From the NCBI GenBank assembly GCA_021399445.1, contig JAJTUQ010000002.1, positions 6,448,001-6,512,000 on the forward strand: a stretch of DNA of 64,000 bases, in the 5' to 3' direction. The notes under the pieces are model-generated. The model worked only from the letters and a program-made list of their open reading frames with translations. It made no database searches and had not been told where the DNA came from. Shown one piece after another: positions 11,138 to 24,496 of the stretch. The position numbers and the translations under genes were made by a program. The first letter of the stretch is position 1, and each line of letters opens with the position of its first letter. Source of the stretch: Xylogone sp. PMI_703. Lineage: Eukaryota; Ascomycota; Leotiomycetes.

Positions 11138-14100
11138 TTATCTCTTAATTACTCTTACTGTTGCCAGACTAAGTAATTCCTTGAACTACATAAATATTAT
11201 CTTCTGTAACAACTTTGTCATACCATTAATTACTATGTCTGCTATAAGAACATAATTTACCTTAATACGTTTATATTCCTTTAAGTCACAGATATAATAA
11301 TAACAGATATCAATATACTTTGATTATTCGTGAAAGTATAAGTTCTTTATTAACGTAAGTATACTTTAATTATCCCCTAATATTTGTACAGTTATTAAGT
11401 CTGGCTTAATATATTGAGGAAATCTTATATCGTAAAGTATTTGAGTAATTCATTAACTTTGTTTGACATATATTAATATTATAATATATTCTGATTCAGT
11501 ACTTGAAGTTGTCACTAAATGTTACTTCTTACTCTCCCAGGAAATAAGTCTTCTGTAAAGTATAACTATATTTCCTGAAATATTCTTCTGGTCAGTTTTG
11601 TCTCTTGTTTAGTCTATATCTGAATATATGACTAATGTAAGATTACTGGCTTATCTGTTGTCGTCATTACTTTGGCGTAATAATTAGTTAGCTTGAATTG
11701 AAGTAGGCTTATAACAGATATATTATTTAATCGTTAATTTAGTATATTTTAAAAATTCTTTTATAGTACTAGTATAATGTTCTTTAGGATTACTTATGTA
11801 TTAACTAAACTTTTCTAAGGCAAATATAATGTCTAGTCTAGTATTTATCATTATATACATCAAACTTCTAATATATTCTTGATACTCAGTCAGATTAACT
11901 TTTTGTTAAAGTCCGAAGTTAAGCATAACTTGTCATAACTAGAAATTAATATTGACTTTGACTTATACTTCTCTTGAATTATTTTATATTAATTCAAAAT
12001 GTTATTTAAGTATTATTCTTAATTTAGGAATAATATCTTTTCTTTTTGATTTTTAGTAACACAGATACTAAGAATTACTTAAATCTTTCTTAAGTTCTTG
12101 GTATAAAATCAATTTGTCAATATTTTTTCAAACTATTCTAATTCTTATATTCTTGGTATAACAATAATAATATTATTTATGTAAACGAATAATATGATCT
12201 TATGTTCTTTGTAAATATAAAAACAAAAGTCAACTAAGTTTTAAACAAATCTAATCTTAATAAGATAATTTTTATAAAATAAATTTCAGTCTTATGTAAA
12301 TTATTTTAGTTTATACAAACTTTATAAAACATATAATATATATTTATTCTTTAACTTAAGTACTTTGTCTAATTAAAACAAAAAGATTTGTTCTTATAAA
12401 TATAATTCAGTAAAAACATTTTTTACGTCATACAAATAACATTCAAAGTTTTCTGTTATAACAATGACTATAAATATCTAAAGAATATCCATTCTAACTA
12501 TAAATACAAACATCTTAATGAAATCTTACTTATATTTCTGAGAAAAGTCTTGAATAATCAATCTTGTTTTAAACTTATTTAATGTCTTGTCAGAGTTTAT
12601 CTTAATAATGAATACTTATTTGGTAAAGATTAAATTCACTTTTTCTGAGAGTATTTCTTCTTCTTATGTATTATTTTACTGTAATAATATAATTTCTTCG
12701 TTAATTACTTCCTTCTATTTCTGACCATATCCATAATCTGAAATAACCTTTTTGTATATTATTAAGATAATAATATCTAGATTTGTTATTAAACTGGCTA
12801 AAGTTATCTCGTCTAAGTCTTGGTAATCTTGATTTTCCAGTATTATAAGTATAACTTTAACTATCTTAATAAAACAGTCTTCATTATCAGAGTCATCAAA
12901 TCTCTGTCATTTTCGAAGATTATACCTTATTTTCACGGATTTTAGTAGTACTTAATTTTCTCTGTTAGACAGGTAAAATCCAATAAGTAATATTATATTA
13001 GTACTAGGTAATAAATCATAATTCTCGGCTTAAGCCTGAGATTAATCCTTAATTTTATTTTCCTTATCTCCCTCGTTTCCTCCTGAATAAGACATATTCA
13101 TACTTGGATCATTTACATTTTCCTGATTATATTATCGGCTAGCTGAACTAGTTAGATCATTATATATTATCATTAGATTCGTAATAGATAAAATTACGAT
13201 TTCAAAATTATTCAAGTCTTTCGGATCTGAGAATAACATAAACTTAATAATTTCATTTTGTGGTTGACCTTTTAGTTTACGAATTATTAGTTTATTCCTT
13301 GTTCCTTGAGGATCACTTGTCCAAAGTTTCAAATCAACTATTTCACTTTAAATATTTTCATAAAAATTAACATAGTTTAATTTGATAATATAATCTCTGT
13401 TTAATATATAAACTTTATATTGTTTGATTATGTTTGGATTATATCTTATAAATACTATAACTTATCTATAGTCTATAAACTTGTCTTTTCTTGACTTCTT
13501 TAGGTATTCTTTCCAGTTGATGTATAACATATATTTACATTCAAAAACTTTAATATAATCAATACTTAGAATCTCCTCAGTGAATACTTAATAAGGGTTA
13601 ACTACCTTTTCATTAATCGTCAGACCAGATACAATTCAGTTCCGTAAATACACATCTATCTCAACAACATGATTCCAGAATTCAACTAGTAAATTTATTT
13701 CCTTTAATAAAGTATGAATATCTATAATAATTGTCTAGATTACTCATTCGGCTATACTATTCTGATTTGACTTATATCCTGTTGTTATCTCTGGTCAGAT
13801 TTTAATCAAGGTACTTTACTCTTTTAATAATGATAATAATTCCGAGGCATTATCAGTTCTGATTACTTTGATTTTCTTCTTGGTCTTATATTTTACTTAA
13901 ATCTTCTATGTCTTAAACTTCTTGACTAAATGTACTCTTGTCTTTATGAGAATATTCTAAATATAACAAGTAATATTATCAACAATTTGAATAAAGTATT
14001 AATCTTTATTTATTAATGATAAGAATAGTTTATATACATTTATGTAGATTAGTATAAACTTCTTACTCTTTTATTTACTTAATACTTTATTGACGTGATC

Positions 14101-15912
14101 CTTTATTTTGGTAATATCATAGACTTTACAAGGTTCTTTAGTTATAAGTTTTTGTATAAGCTTACTCAAAGTAATAACCTTGTGTAAGTTATAGATTTTC
14201 TTTATCCCAAAATAAACAAATCATTTATATCATAAATTATAATATTATATAACTTTCTTCACTAAATTCAGTATTAGTATAGATAAGATTTCAGTATTAC
14301 TGCCAGAATTTTGATTTTCCTTGTTGGGCAGGTTAAATCACAACTGTCTCCTTTTTGCCTTGACATTACTAACCAAAACTATTTCTTTTAGCTTATTCAC
14401 AATAAAACTCATAATATATATTCCTCTGTATTACTTGGCTTTAATATACTAATTCTTTTGATTCTTTTGAGTAAAATACATTATATATAAATCAAAAAAG
14501 TCATTAAAACCCTTTTCACAAACGTATTAATCAAAGAATAAATTAACCCCAAGATTTGGAACAAATAAAGTATCAGACAATAATACAGTACTTTTATCCT
14601 TCAACTTCATTTTAGTAATCTTCTTTTTCTATATATATAACTTTCTACTTTTAACCTTTATTTTATAACGTTTAATATCAGTCATTAATTATTTAAAGAA
14701 CTAAAAATTATTAGTCATATATGAAAAAACGTTAATATCTATAATCCAGACAGAAGGTTTGACTTTATATATTATTTCTTTTGATACTTCTGTAACTTTA
14801 TCTTCTTCCTCGGATAAGTTATCAGAGTTTAACTTTATCTCTGATATTAAGTCATATTCAGAAAAGTGATTAATAATATAACCATAAGAATATTATTTTG
14901 ATTTGTTCCTTTTATAATAACCTTTATTTTCATTCTTCTTTATTACTTTTTAAGAATATTATAATTTATCATCTTTGGATTTGAGGCCAAGAACATATTT
15001 TCTTGTATTATATCTAAGTTTATAATATTTGATAAAATAATTCTTGTCACATAAATAATATTTGACTTCCTTCTAGTCAAATAAATTATTTTTATATTTA
15101 CTCTGTTAACTTAAGCTTTTGCTCTCTTTGTCTTATAATCTTTGTATTCTTTTATCTTGAGCAACAAGTATTATCGAGTTAATAACCTTCTTTTCATGTC
15201 TTTAAAGAATATCAATCTTGTCTATGATTTCAAGTGTCAATTATACATTAATCATAATTATAACTGTCGAGTATTTCTTTAAAAGTTCTACAAGAAAAAA
15301 TTCGAATATTTACTTTGTATTAAAGCTATCCTTGAGTTCAGGGATTATTTTCATAACTCTCCTCTTCAACTCTTGTACTCAAATCTATCCCTCTTCGATT
15401 GTTATACCTTGTTTTAACTTGAATAAAATAAGTTAAACTATTTTATTTTGAGTAATATAAAGTAATAACCTGTTATACTTAGAGTATAACTTTGTCTATG
15501 CTAATTGAGCTTCAGACTCGTCACAGATCAGTTCATTGTCTATAATATTAATATAGATTAAAATCATATATAAAACTTTTACAGATATAATTTTATATTT
15601 CTTTTGTTTTTCAATATTCTATATACTATTCTTTGATCTACTTTGTAGTCCATCCTTCACCTTTAAGCTCTTTAGTTGTTTTATTATATTTTCAATAGTA
15701 ATCTTGGGTATTTTCATACTTGCTGATATAACAAGGATATTGATTGATAATGGGGTTCTCTGAATCTAGGTATATTCTGTGATTGTCTTATTTAGCACAA
15801 ATTTTAGCAATTCTTTCTTGAAATAAAGTCTTATCAGTTTAAACCATTTTTGCTAATTCGTTTTACTAAGAATGTTAGTAAGGTATTTATGTACAAGGTG
15901 ATTAGTATCCAT
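11138..15912 (-). pseudogene. E1 gag-pol (Copia), RIP-degraded
   Basis: A gag start ATG at 15912 (MDTNHLVHKYLTNIL) lies about 385 bp inside the 5' LTR. Downstream are the linker between integrase and RT (13332-13132: TSDPQGTRNKLIIRKLKGQP), the RT active-site region read as FVYINNIIIV (YVDDI changed to YINNI, near 12187), and RNase H near the end (TESEYI-like, VKVNYV-like segments). The frame ends with LATVRVIKR at TAA 11138-11140. Integrase before RT identifies Copia. Start and end frames differ by a one-base deficit compared with E2, so E1 has at least one indel beyond position 13132 as well as many stops. Inactive. Confidence 0.8.
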
Positions 15913-16297
15913 CTTCTCAAATGTTAGTAAAATAAAGATAATAAAGATTTTGTTGTTTTTTGAGTTATTATATTATAACTTAAGGTTAGAGAGACTTATA
16001 ATTAACTATTAGATTTAGATAAATAAGTAAATATCACGTCAAAGTGCTTAATACTGATTAAGGGGCCATGATTTTCAAGTATTTACTGTAGACTGACAAT
16101 TCGTCACATATCTACCCGTTTCAAGACTTAGAACTGATCAGTCTGTGTTTTAACCAATACTCTACAGACTTCTTTCTTTTACAAAGACTTATACAGCAAT
16201 GTATATTTTAGCTATCCTTAGTAATAAACTTATAATAAACATGTCTTAATTGTTATTCTTTTTAGTGACGCCTCAACATATGTCCGGGCTTATAACC

Positions 16298-16527
16298 TGT
16301 TGAGATTATGATTATTATACTTATATAAAAGAAATATTAGTTCACTAAACATTACCATAATATAAAGTTAAATAAACTTATATTGGCTAATGCATTGTAT
16401 ATTTATACTTATATTCAGTATTTAAGGAGTTATACCCTTAAATACTCTCTTACCAGATTATTAATCATTCTACTCCGATCGTATAGCTACCGAGCGCCAG
16501 TATGCTCTGCTCCCATAATTCCTAACA
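16298..16527 (-). repeat. E1 5' LTR (230 bp)
   Basis: Pairs with 10828-11057. The first bases inside the element on the minus strand, GGTTATAAGCCCGGACAT, are shared by E2 and E3 and are a likely primer-binding/leader region. Confidence 0.88.
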
Positions 16528-16532
16528 AGTAT

Positions 16533-17500
16533 AAGCCTTAAGGAATATTATAGTTATTAAATATTCCCTGGATAAGTTTATTTATTCTGTTAAGACTTTT
16601 ATTAATATATATTATATAATTATAAGTTCGTCTGTTTTATGTACTCTCTTTTCTTAGCTGACGTCCATAGAACTGAATAAACAATGATGATCTCTGGTCA
16701 TTCTCCGAGGATAATGATAATAAAGATGATTAAGTTTTTACTTTTAAACATTATTATACTAAGATTATATCAGTTCTTCACAATAGATTTTCTTTTCCTT
16801 TTACTTTAGATCTTTTGACTGTTGTTGTAGGTACGATTTCTATTAGTCTTATGAGTATTCCTATTAATACAACAAAAGACTTTGTCACTTCTAGTGTACC
16901 TTCTGCTATGTCTGTGTCTAGTGTCTTTTCTCCTTTCTTGGGAAGTAATAACAATTCTGATCTTCTTGTTAATAATTTAAGTAGTTCATAAAATGATGTT
17001 AATGATAATAACTTTTTCTTTGCTTTGGCTACTCCTTTTCGTAAGTATTACTATAAGCAGTGATCTGTGAGTCTTTTTCAGAAAATCTTTATTGAGTTTT
17101 TATAGGTTGTTTGTTAGGTTTTTCATTAAGGTCTTTTTACTAAGGTTCTGCTGGATTTTCGCTAAGTTTTTTACTAGGTTTTATTATAGTTTTATGTTAA
17201 GTTTTTTTATTATAAATTCTTGTAAACTTTATTTAAATAAATTTTATATGTTTTTACTTCTTTTTCGTTAATATTTTTATAACTTATGTAAATTTATTCT
17301 TTTTTTTCTTTAATACTTTTTTATATTTTTGTTTATACTTCTTGAGTTCTTCTTATGTATAATATAAATAGTTTATTAGTTCTTAAATATCTTTTTCTGG
17401 TAAATATCCTTTTTATTTTACTAAATAAAGTCTTTTTTTCTTCGTATTCTCATAAGTTAGTATAGATTTTATTTTATATTCTTCGTCTTTATTAATAATC
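16533..17500 (-). pseudogene. Element B chromodomain and downstream segment
   Basis: On the minus strand about 17490-17290 reads DEEYKIKSIL, RLYLVK*KGYLPEKD and EELKKYKQKYKK, with a stop exactly where the conserved Trp of chromodomains (VKWKGY) is expected. This is the C-terminal chromodomain that defines chromoviruses and reads histone marks for targeted integration (family knowledge). About 17270-16533 lies downstream of it. It has no clear pol content, but short frames are open on both strands, including a Ser/Asn/Thr-rich plus-strand one around 16800-16990. E1 is inserted at its lower end, G1 at its upper end. Confidence 0.7.
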
Positions 17501-18087
17501 TGTCACGACTCCGTAGGGTTATGACAAGTGACTTAAGTACAGGGCCTTTATAGTCATCGCCTTAGTTAAATAAGTATAAGTTAAGATGGTTATCAAGGAC
17601 TTAGTTATAATATTGTTAATATTATCATATTACTAGTATTAGTAAAAGGATAGTACAAGTTCAACACTAATACTATAAAAAAGGTTATATAAACTAAAGG
17701 ATAGTACTATCGGAATTATAGTATTAACCCTTTGGTTGTATTAACTAAATAGTAATATTATCGGAGAAATAATACTACCTTTCCACTTATACTAATGATT
17801 TGTTTATACGTGCAAAAAGTTAATACTAATAATTAAACGAATACTTAGATTAGATAAGCGGATCCCAGGAGGACCGATAGGATCAATAAGACTCAGAGGA
17901 AAATCATTCTTTATATAAGTAGATAAAACTTACAGTAAATAAGAGCTTTATGCTCAACTCAATTGATTTACAGTATACTTACATTTCATAATAACAACCT
18001 TAAGCTTTGTGAAGATATTCTCTTACCTTTTACCTTTATCTATCATTTGAATAATAAATAACCCTAAACCCTTATAGGAATATTACA
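17501..18087 (+). repeat. G1 5' LTR (587 bp)
   Basis: Starts TGTCACGACTCCG and ends GAATATTACA. Shares both ends with the G2 LTRs but has a different internal module (about 17855-17910). Confidence 0.9.
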
Positions 18088-18116
18088 CTTTGAGCACCTC
18101 GAAACTCAAAAATACT

Positions 18117-21100
18117 ATAGCCAGAGAATTATCAGTACCCTTAGCTCCTGAAGTAAACCAGAATCAATAACCTAGTTTTATGGAAAAGAAACTTAAGTTA
18201 GGAAAGATCAAGAAGTATTGTAGCAAAAAGACCAAGCTAAAGATATTTCTGTTTCAGGTTCACTCTTATTTATCCTTATATAAGTAAATACTCAAGAGTA
18301 ACTTCAAAAAGATTATTTGGATAATTTTTTACTTTAACAATAAAATATTACAATAAATCTTTCTTTATACTAAGAATACAGAAAAATATCCACCGGGACA
18401 TGAGGATAAATAACAAAATACAATCAATATTTTCAAATCCGTCAATAACTTTGAAAAAGAACTAAAAAGAGTTTTTGGTAACTTTCATGAAACAGATAAG
18501 GTAGAACAACAATTATACACCCTTAAATAAACTAGATCTGCAACAACATACAATACCAGATTCAAGTAATTAAGTAATCTGATTAACTAAGAAGATAAAG
18601 CTCTTATGTTTTAGTATCACAAAGGACTTAAAGAATCAGTCAAAGACAAATTAGCTCAAATTAGACCCCGCTTAAACACTTTGCTAAAACAAATGAAAAA
18701 AGCTGAGAAAATTGATAATTTTCAATATAAACAACACATAGAAAAAAAAGGAAGAATTTTTTATTTCTTACAGACAAATAAACAAAAAGGTTACATCGAT
18801 GATCAAAGGGACTTGATAGATTTTAATAAGATTATGGAAGGAAGAAGACAAAGTCCCAAGAACTATAATAAAGGATTACCCAAAGAAAAAAACAAGTATA
18901 ACTTAACTTTTGAGTAATACAAAGAAAAGAAAGAAAAAAAACTCTGTTATAAGTATAGACAAGTCGGACATACTGCCCAGGAACATAGTAACAAGGACAA
19001 AGGAAAGCCAAAAGAGGCTAGGACTATATCCATAATGTTCTCGGCCAAAGATAATAAATCCTACAGTTCAGGTGACACCCCATTAATAAGATAAAATAAC
19101 TCCGACAAATTACTAAAAAATATTAAGGATTAGTCCATAGACCAAATCTTACAAATTCTTCTTACGGAAGACTTTACAACAAAAGTTTATTATAATATTA
19201 AGAATACAACGTTTTCAGGAGTTTTTTCTTTTATCATTAATGAGTTAGACATATTAATATCTGCCGTAAAAAAAGTAAAGAAACAAGGCTTAGAAACTGT
19301 TAACCTTGACAACTTCTTTCCAGAAGAATATTAAAACACTATTAACTTGTCAGATTTATTCCTTACAGAATAAGTTAAAGAAGAACTAATGATCCGTGAA
19401 AAATTTCAAAACAGTTTCTATCAAGTTGACTAGAAATCCTCAAAAAGAAAAAGATATACTAGAATTTCATCAGTATATTCTTTATATACAATACTTAAGA
19501 CATCAAAACTTAACCAAAGAATAACAAAAGAATCTTTTCGGAAAATCTTCTAAAATTCCAAGCTCTTTAACTATATAAAGTGAGAGGATTTTATCGCCTA
19601 ACCTTATCAAACAAATGAATTACAAATAAATGAAAGAATAATATTGGTTAAAATAACTCTTCACCCTGACAGAAGTTGTATAAAGACTTAAAAATTAATC
19701 AAAAGAAATATCTTTTAAGATATATTACTTTAACAAGATAAACTTCTTTAGTACAGAATATAAAAATTAAGAACAATAATTAAAATTATATAATCTAACT
19801 TCGAAAAAATTATTATCAACAGATTATACTACAATAACCCAGTATCTTATTCTTTAGGAGAAAATATATAACTACCCCGACAAGATTCTTATACCTAGGT
19901 TATATATTATAAAGACCAAGAGAAGATATACTAGGCCAAGAAAGAAATATGTCGAGAAATAATTTTTCATATAAAATATCAAAAGTAATATTATGGCTAT
20001 AAGATAAGTTATTATTATGAGTTTAACGATAAATAAATATTTCCTAAGAAATATGTCGATAACCTATTTAACCTAAGAAAGCCCAGAGCAAGGAAAGTAT
20101 TACCTTAGATGACTCAAGAAGAAGAATTCAATACAGAATTTATTTTTGATATATTTATGACTGACGAAAAAGAAGTTATCTGGTTAGATATTAAGTTTGA
20201 TAACGAAAATCTTAAAGTCTTAATAAATTCAGGAAATTAGATTAACTTAATCTCATTATAAGTTGTTAGAATAATAGACATATAGACTGAAGTCTATAAT
20301 CAGTTTTTACGAATAGCCGACAACTTATTAATAAAAGAAAGAATGTTCACAAGAATTAAACTTTTTATTATGAAAATTAAAAACTACCAAGAACAAATCC
20401 AGTTTAAAGTTTCTTTCTTTAGAAAGGAAGATATTATCTTAAGATAGCTTTAGTTAGAATTCTATGACTTAAACATTAATTAAAAAACAAAGAAATTAAT
20501 ATTTAAATGTTATTATAACACTGGACCAAAAGAATAACCTGCATAAGATGTTTTTATTGTTGAACTAACATAAAATAAACTCCAAAATAAACTAAATACT
20601 TTTCCGGAAGAATACCAAGACTGTCGTAAGTTATTCATTCTATGACCAAAAGATATAACTTTATCTTTACACAAAGAATAAAATCATGAAATCATTCTCT
20701 AAGAAAGTATAACCTTTTCGTATAAATCTATTTATGGAACAAATCCTGCTAGGGATAAGATCTTGAAAAAGTAACTAGATGAACAGATCATGAAGAGCTT
20801 TTATAGGGAGTCGAGCTCTTCGTGAGAAGTACTATTAATATGGGCACCAAAGCCAGACGACCCCCGGAGAAGACTATGTGGAGATTATAAAAATTTAAAT
20901 AGCAAAACCATAAAAAACAAATACTTATTACCTTGTATTAACAGTATACAAAATATATTTATTAAAGCTAAATATTTTACGAAATTACACTTCATTACAG
21001 AGTTTAACTTGATAAGGATCAAGGAAGGACATAAGTAGTATATTACTATTCGAACCAAGTATAGACTTTATAAGTCTTTGGTCATACTTTTTGGTCTGAC

Positions 21101-23602
21101 GAATATATTAGTGATTATACAGAAAATGAGTAATACAATCTTAAGACTATATTTAGATTATTTTGTAATAATATATTTAAATAATATCTTGATTTATTCT
21201 AAGACATTAGAAAAACACAGACAGTATATTTATATTATACTTAAGACATTGATTAATAATAACATAAAGTATAAGTTAACTAAATACCAGTTTAATATAA
21301 CAGAAGTGAAATTTCTAAGTAAAATAATTTCAGACAAAAAATTCCGAATAGACCCAAAGAAAGTAAAAACCATCAAAGAATAACTTACTCTAAAGACAGT
21401 CAAAAAAGTTTAACAGTTTAACAGATTTGTTAATTACTATAGACGTTATATGACAGTTTATTCAAAGATAACTAGCCCATTGATAGAATTAACAAAAAAA
21501 GATATATCCTTCGTTTGGGAAGAAAAGCAAGAGAGAATCTTCCAAGAGGTTAAAGATTAGTTCAACGAAGACTAAATATTGGCCTATATTAATCCTGAGA
21601 AATTATATTTACTGAAAACAAATACTTCAGGTAAAGTATTAAGTAAAGTCTTGTTACAAAAAGATAACAAAAGACGTTAGAGGTTAATAACCTTTTATTC
21701 TCGAAAGTTTATTTTAACAAAGTTAAACTATGACATCTATGAAAAAGAACTCTTGGTCATCGTAGATTATTATAAATATTAGAAAATTTACTTATATAAT
21801 ATCAAACATCTATTCAAGATTCTATCGGACTACAAGAATTTAATAACTTTTATAATTACTAAAGATTTTAACAATAGATAAGTATATTAGTATAAAACGT
21901 TAATATAATATGATTTCAGGATTCGCCATGTCCAAAGATCAAAGAACATTAAGGCTGATACTCTAAGTAAATAACCAGATTATATAAAAGGAAATTTTAA
22001 GCAAGAATTCATTATATTTAAGAAAGAAAACAATATCTTACATCTTAACTATGTATAAGTATTAGTAGTTATACAGGTTATTGACGAAGAATAACTAAAA
22101 AAGATTAAGTTAATTATTGTAGAAGAGAAAGAAATCTCTAAGGATCCTAAGGTTAATTAATTCAAAGATTAGGAATTTCTAGGTATTTGGCTAAAGGACA
22201 GGAGAATATTCATCTTATTAATAATTACTCAGGAGTTTATGAAAGAATAACATGAATTGTCTATGTATAGTTATTAAAGAATTACAAAGATCAAGAACAG
22301 ACTATAACAAGAATTCTTCATCTTTAAACTTTAGCAAGAAGTCATTAAAGTCGTCAATAACTATAATGTTTGTCATAGGACTAGAACATCAAGAAAGAAG
22401 TTTATAAAATAATTAATATTTCTTTAAATACTAAAAAAACCTTAGACTTTTATTTCATGAAATTTTATCATAAGATTATCCTTATCAAGAAATGCCAACA
22501 AACTAGATGAAGATCATTATAACTTAATCTTCACTATAGTCAATAAACTTACGAAGTACTTTATTATATTATTATAAAAAAAATATAAATAATCAAAGAT
22601 TTAGCGGAAATCACGATTTCCAGAGTTATAACAGATTATAATATCTTAACAAAAATTATTTTAGACAGAGACAAGCTTTTTATGTCGAAATTCTGGGAAA
22701 TAATCTGTAAGAGATTAAATATTAAAAGAAAAATTACTATAAAGGAATAGACTTAGACAGACAGATAGACTAAATAAGTTAACTAGATTATAAAAGCTTA
22801 TTTTCGTTATTACGTAGATTACAAGTAGTCAAATTAGAAAGATCTTTTATCAATGGCTTAATTAATGTATAATAACATAAAAAGTGAAATTACTAAAGTT
22901 ATACCTTTTTTTGTGAATTATGGCTATAAAGCCTAAACTTACTTTATAAAAGCAAAAATAAGAAACATTTCTAAGATGACTGAACAGTGAGTAGATAAAT
23001 TGGAAAAAATCCACAATCACTTGAAGTATGACATCAAATTTGTACAAGAACATATAAAGAAATATTATAATTAAAAATATAATATGAAATTTAAACTTGA
23101 AAAAAGGGATAAAGTTTATATTATTTGCAGATTTATCAAAACAATAAGACTAAGTGATAAATTAGACTAGAAAAAGATTAGATTATACAAAATCAAAAAG
23201 AAATTAGGAAATCTGACATATAAACTAGAATTCCTTAATATTATGTAAATATATTTAGTATTTTATGTAATTGTACTAGAAAAAATATTATTAAGATCGT
23301 CATTAACTCTGGACTTAAAGCTAGAATAGGACTTAAACATAGAATAAGAAGTCAAAGAAATCTTAGATAATAAGTTAGTAAAGAACAAGAAACAATACTT
23401 AATTAGATGGAAAGAATAAGAAGAATACAGATAGTTAGACACCTAAGAACTAGAAGAACATTTTACTAACTTTAGTAAGCTCCTGGAAGAGTACAAACAA
23501 GCAAAACAAGCTAAAACAGATCAAACGGAACATTGACATAAACAAAGAAATCAGCGTCAGAGAAGAAGGCCTCGAAAAGCTCAGTCTCCGCTGGTTGAAT
23601 AG
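18117..23602 (+). pseudogene. G1 gag-pol (Gypsy chromovirus), RIP-degraded
   Basis: The start codon position matching G2 reads ATA at 18117. Recognisable in order: gag with a zinc knuckle changed to CYKYRQVGHTAQEH (about 18943-18985); protease DSG changed to Asn-Ser-Gly (Asn codon at 20226); RT with PFGLTN-like VILFGLTNILV and YLNNILIYSK (Asp-Asp codons 21180-21185 now AAT AAT); RNase H; integrase; chromodomain with IRWKE (about 23381-23440); end at TAG 23600-23602. It is 52 bases shorter than in G2, and the RT frame (21078) differs from the chromodomain frame (23381), so there are indels besides stops. Inactive. Confidence 0.85.
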
Positions 23603-23609
23603 TTTCCGA

Positions 23610-24092
23610 TTATTGTAACATTTCCTTTTCCTTCTCTTTCTCAAGCCTTTCTTTCTCCTCAACAATATCTAGTTCGTCTATACTCTTTAAACTATAACAC
23701 AACATCTCTGCAGCTCGATAACGAAATTGTTCCCTCTAATGGTTTAATTTTAGCAGTTTTGCCTATGTCTCTAAAGTCTTTTTCTGGGTCTCTTCTTACT
23801 CCTGAGAAAGTTTCTGTTCTTCAGTCGCTAAGGCCTCCTAGTCCACTGAAGAAGGACCATGAACATCATACTTTGTGCTATTCTTAATCTTGATATATTC
23901 TCTGTACCATAAAGAATCCAGAGTTACAAAACACATCAGTTTCTTCTTTTCACAATAATTATAAAAAGACATTTTAACACCAAAAGTTTGGACTCTTGAA
24001 ATTAGCTCAGGACAAGCTTCTTTCTTTCTCTTTTGCACTGTTTCGTTATAACTCTGTTCAAGATTATACTTAAGGAGTATAATAAAAAAGAA
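23610..24092 (-). pseudogene. Antisense accessory gene of G1: Cys-rich coiled-coil protein, degraded
   Basis: On the strand opposite to pol. The frame reads leftwards from about 24092 (exact start not visible), with EACPELISRV, then FYNYCEKKKLMCFVTLDSLW and YREY. This aligns with the G2 antisense protein: C-x6-C, then eight residues, then Y-x2-Y where G2 has C-x2-C (TGT/TGC to TAT/TAC, the RIP change). A charged coiled coil follows (EEQKLSQE, AEMLCYSLKSIDELDIVEEK, ERLEKEKEKEML) up to TAA 23610-23612. Three stops within the coiled coil sit at likely Gln or Arg codons. The stop lies 7 bp from the pol stop, tail-to-tail, as in G2. Function unknown. Confidence 0.65.
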
Positions 24093-24496
24093 GGAAGAAT
24101 TAAATTGTTATAAAAACTTTCATGTCCTAGTTATAAGCTTTAAGACAAAGTTAAGCTAAGAAAGGGATAATGTCATAATCTCGCAAAGTTATGACAAACG
24201 ACTTAAGTACAGAGCCTTTATAACTGTTGTCTTAGTTAAATAAGTATAAATTAAGATAACTATCAGGGACTTAGTTATAGTATCATTAATATTATTATAT
24301 TATTAATACTAGCGAAAGGATAGTACAAGTTCAACATTAATATTATAAAAAGGGTTATATAAGCTAAAGGATAATATTATCAGAATTATAGTATTAACTC
24401 TTTAGTTGTACTAGTTAAATGGTAATATTATCAGAGAAATAGTATTATTTTTCTGTTTATGCTAGTGATTTACTTGTATATACAAAAAGTTAGTAT

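Larger units (their letters stand above)
10823..16532 (-). mobile_element. Element E1: Ty1/Copia retrotransposon (10828-16527 plus TSD AGTAT)
   Basis: The 230-bp LTRs (10828-11057 and 16298-16527) begin TGTTAGGAATTATGGGAGC when read on the minus strand. Both sides carry AGTAT (10823-10827, 16528-16532). Coding is on the minus strand, so 16298-16527 is the 5' LTR. It is 5.7 kb, inserted in the 3' non-coding region of B. The same family occurs as E2, E3 and a solo LTR. Confidence 0.9.

Noticed and set aside
23450..23665. 71-codon minus-strand frame in G1
   Set aside because: It overlaps the antisense gene and chromodomain in another phase; the conserved phase is the one ending at 23610.
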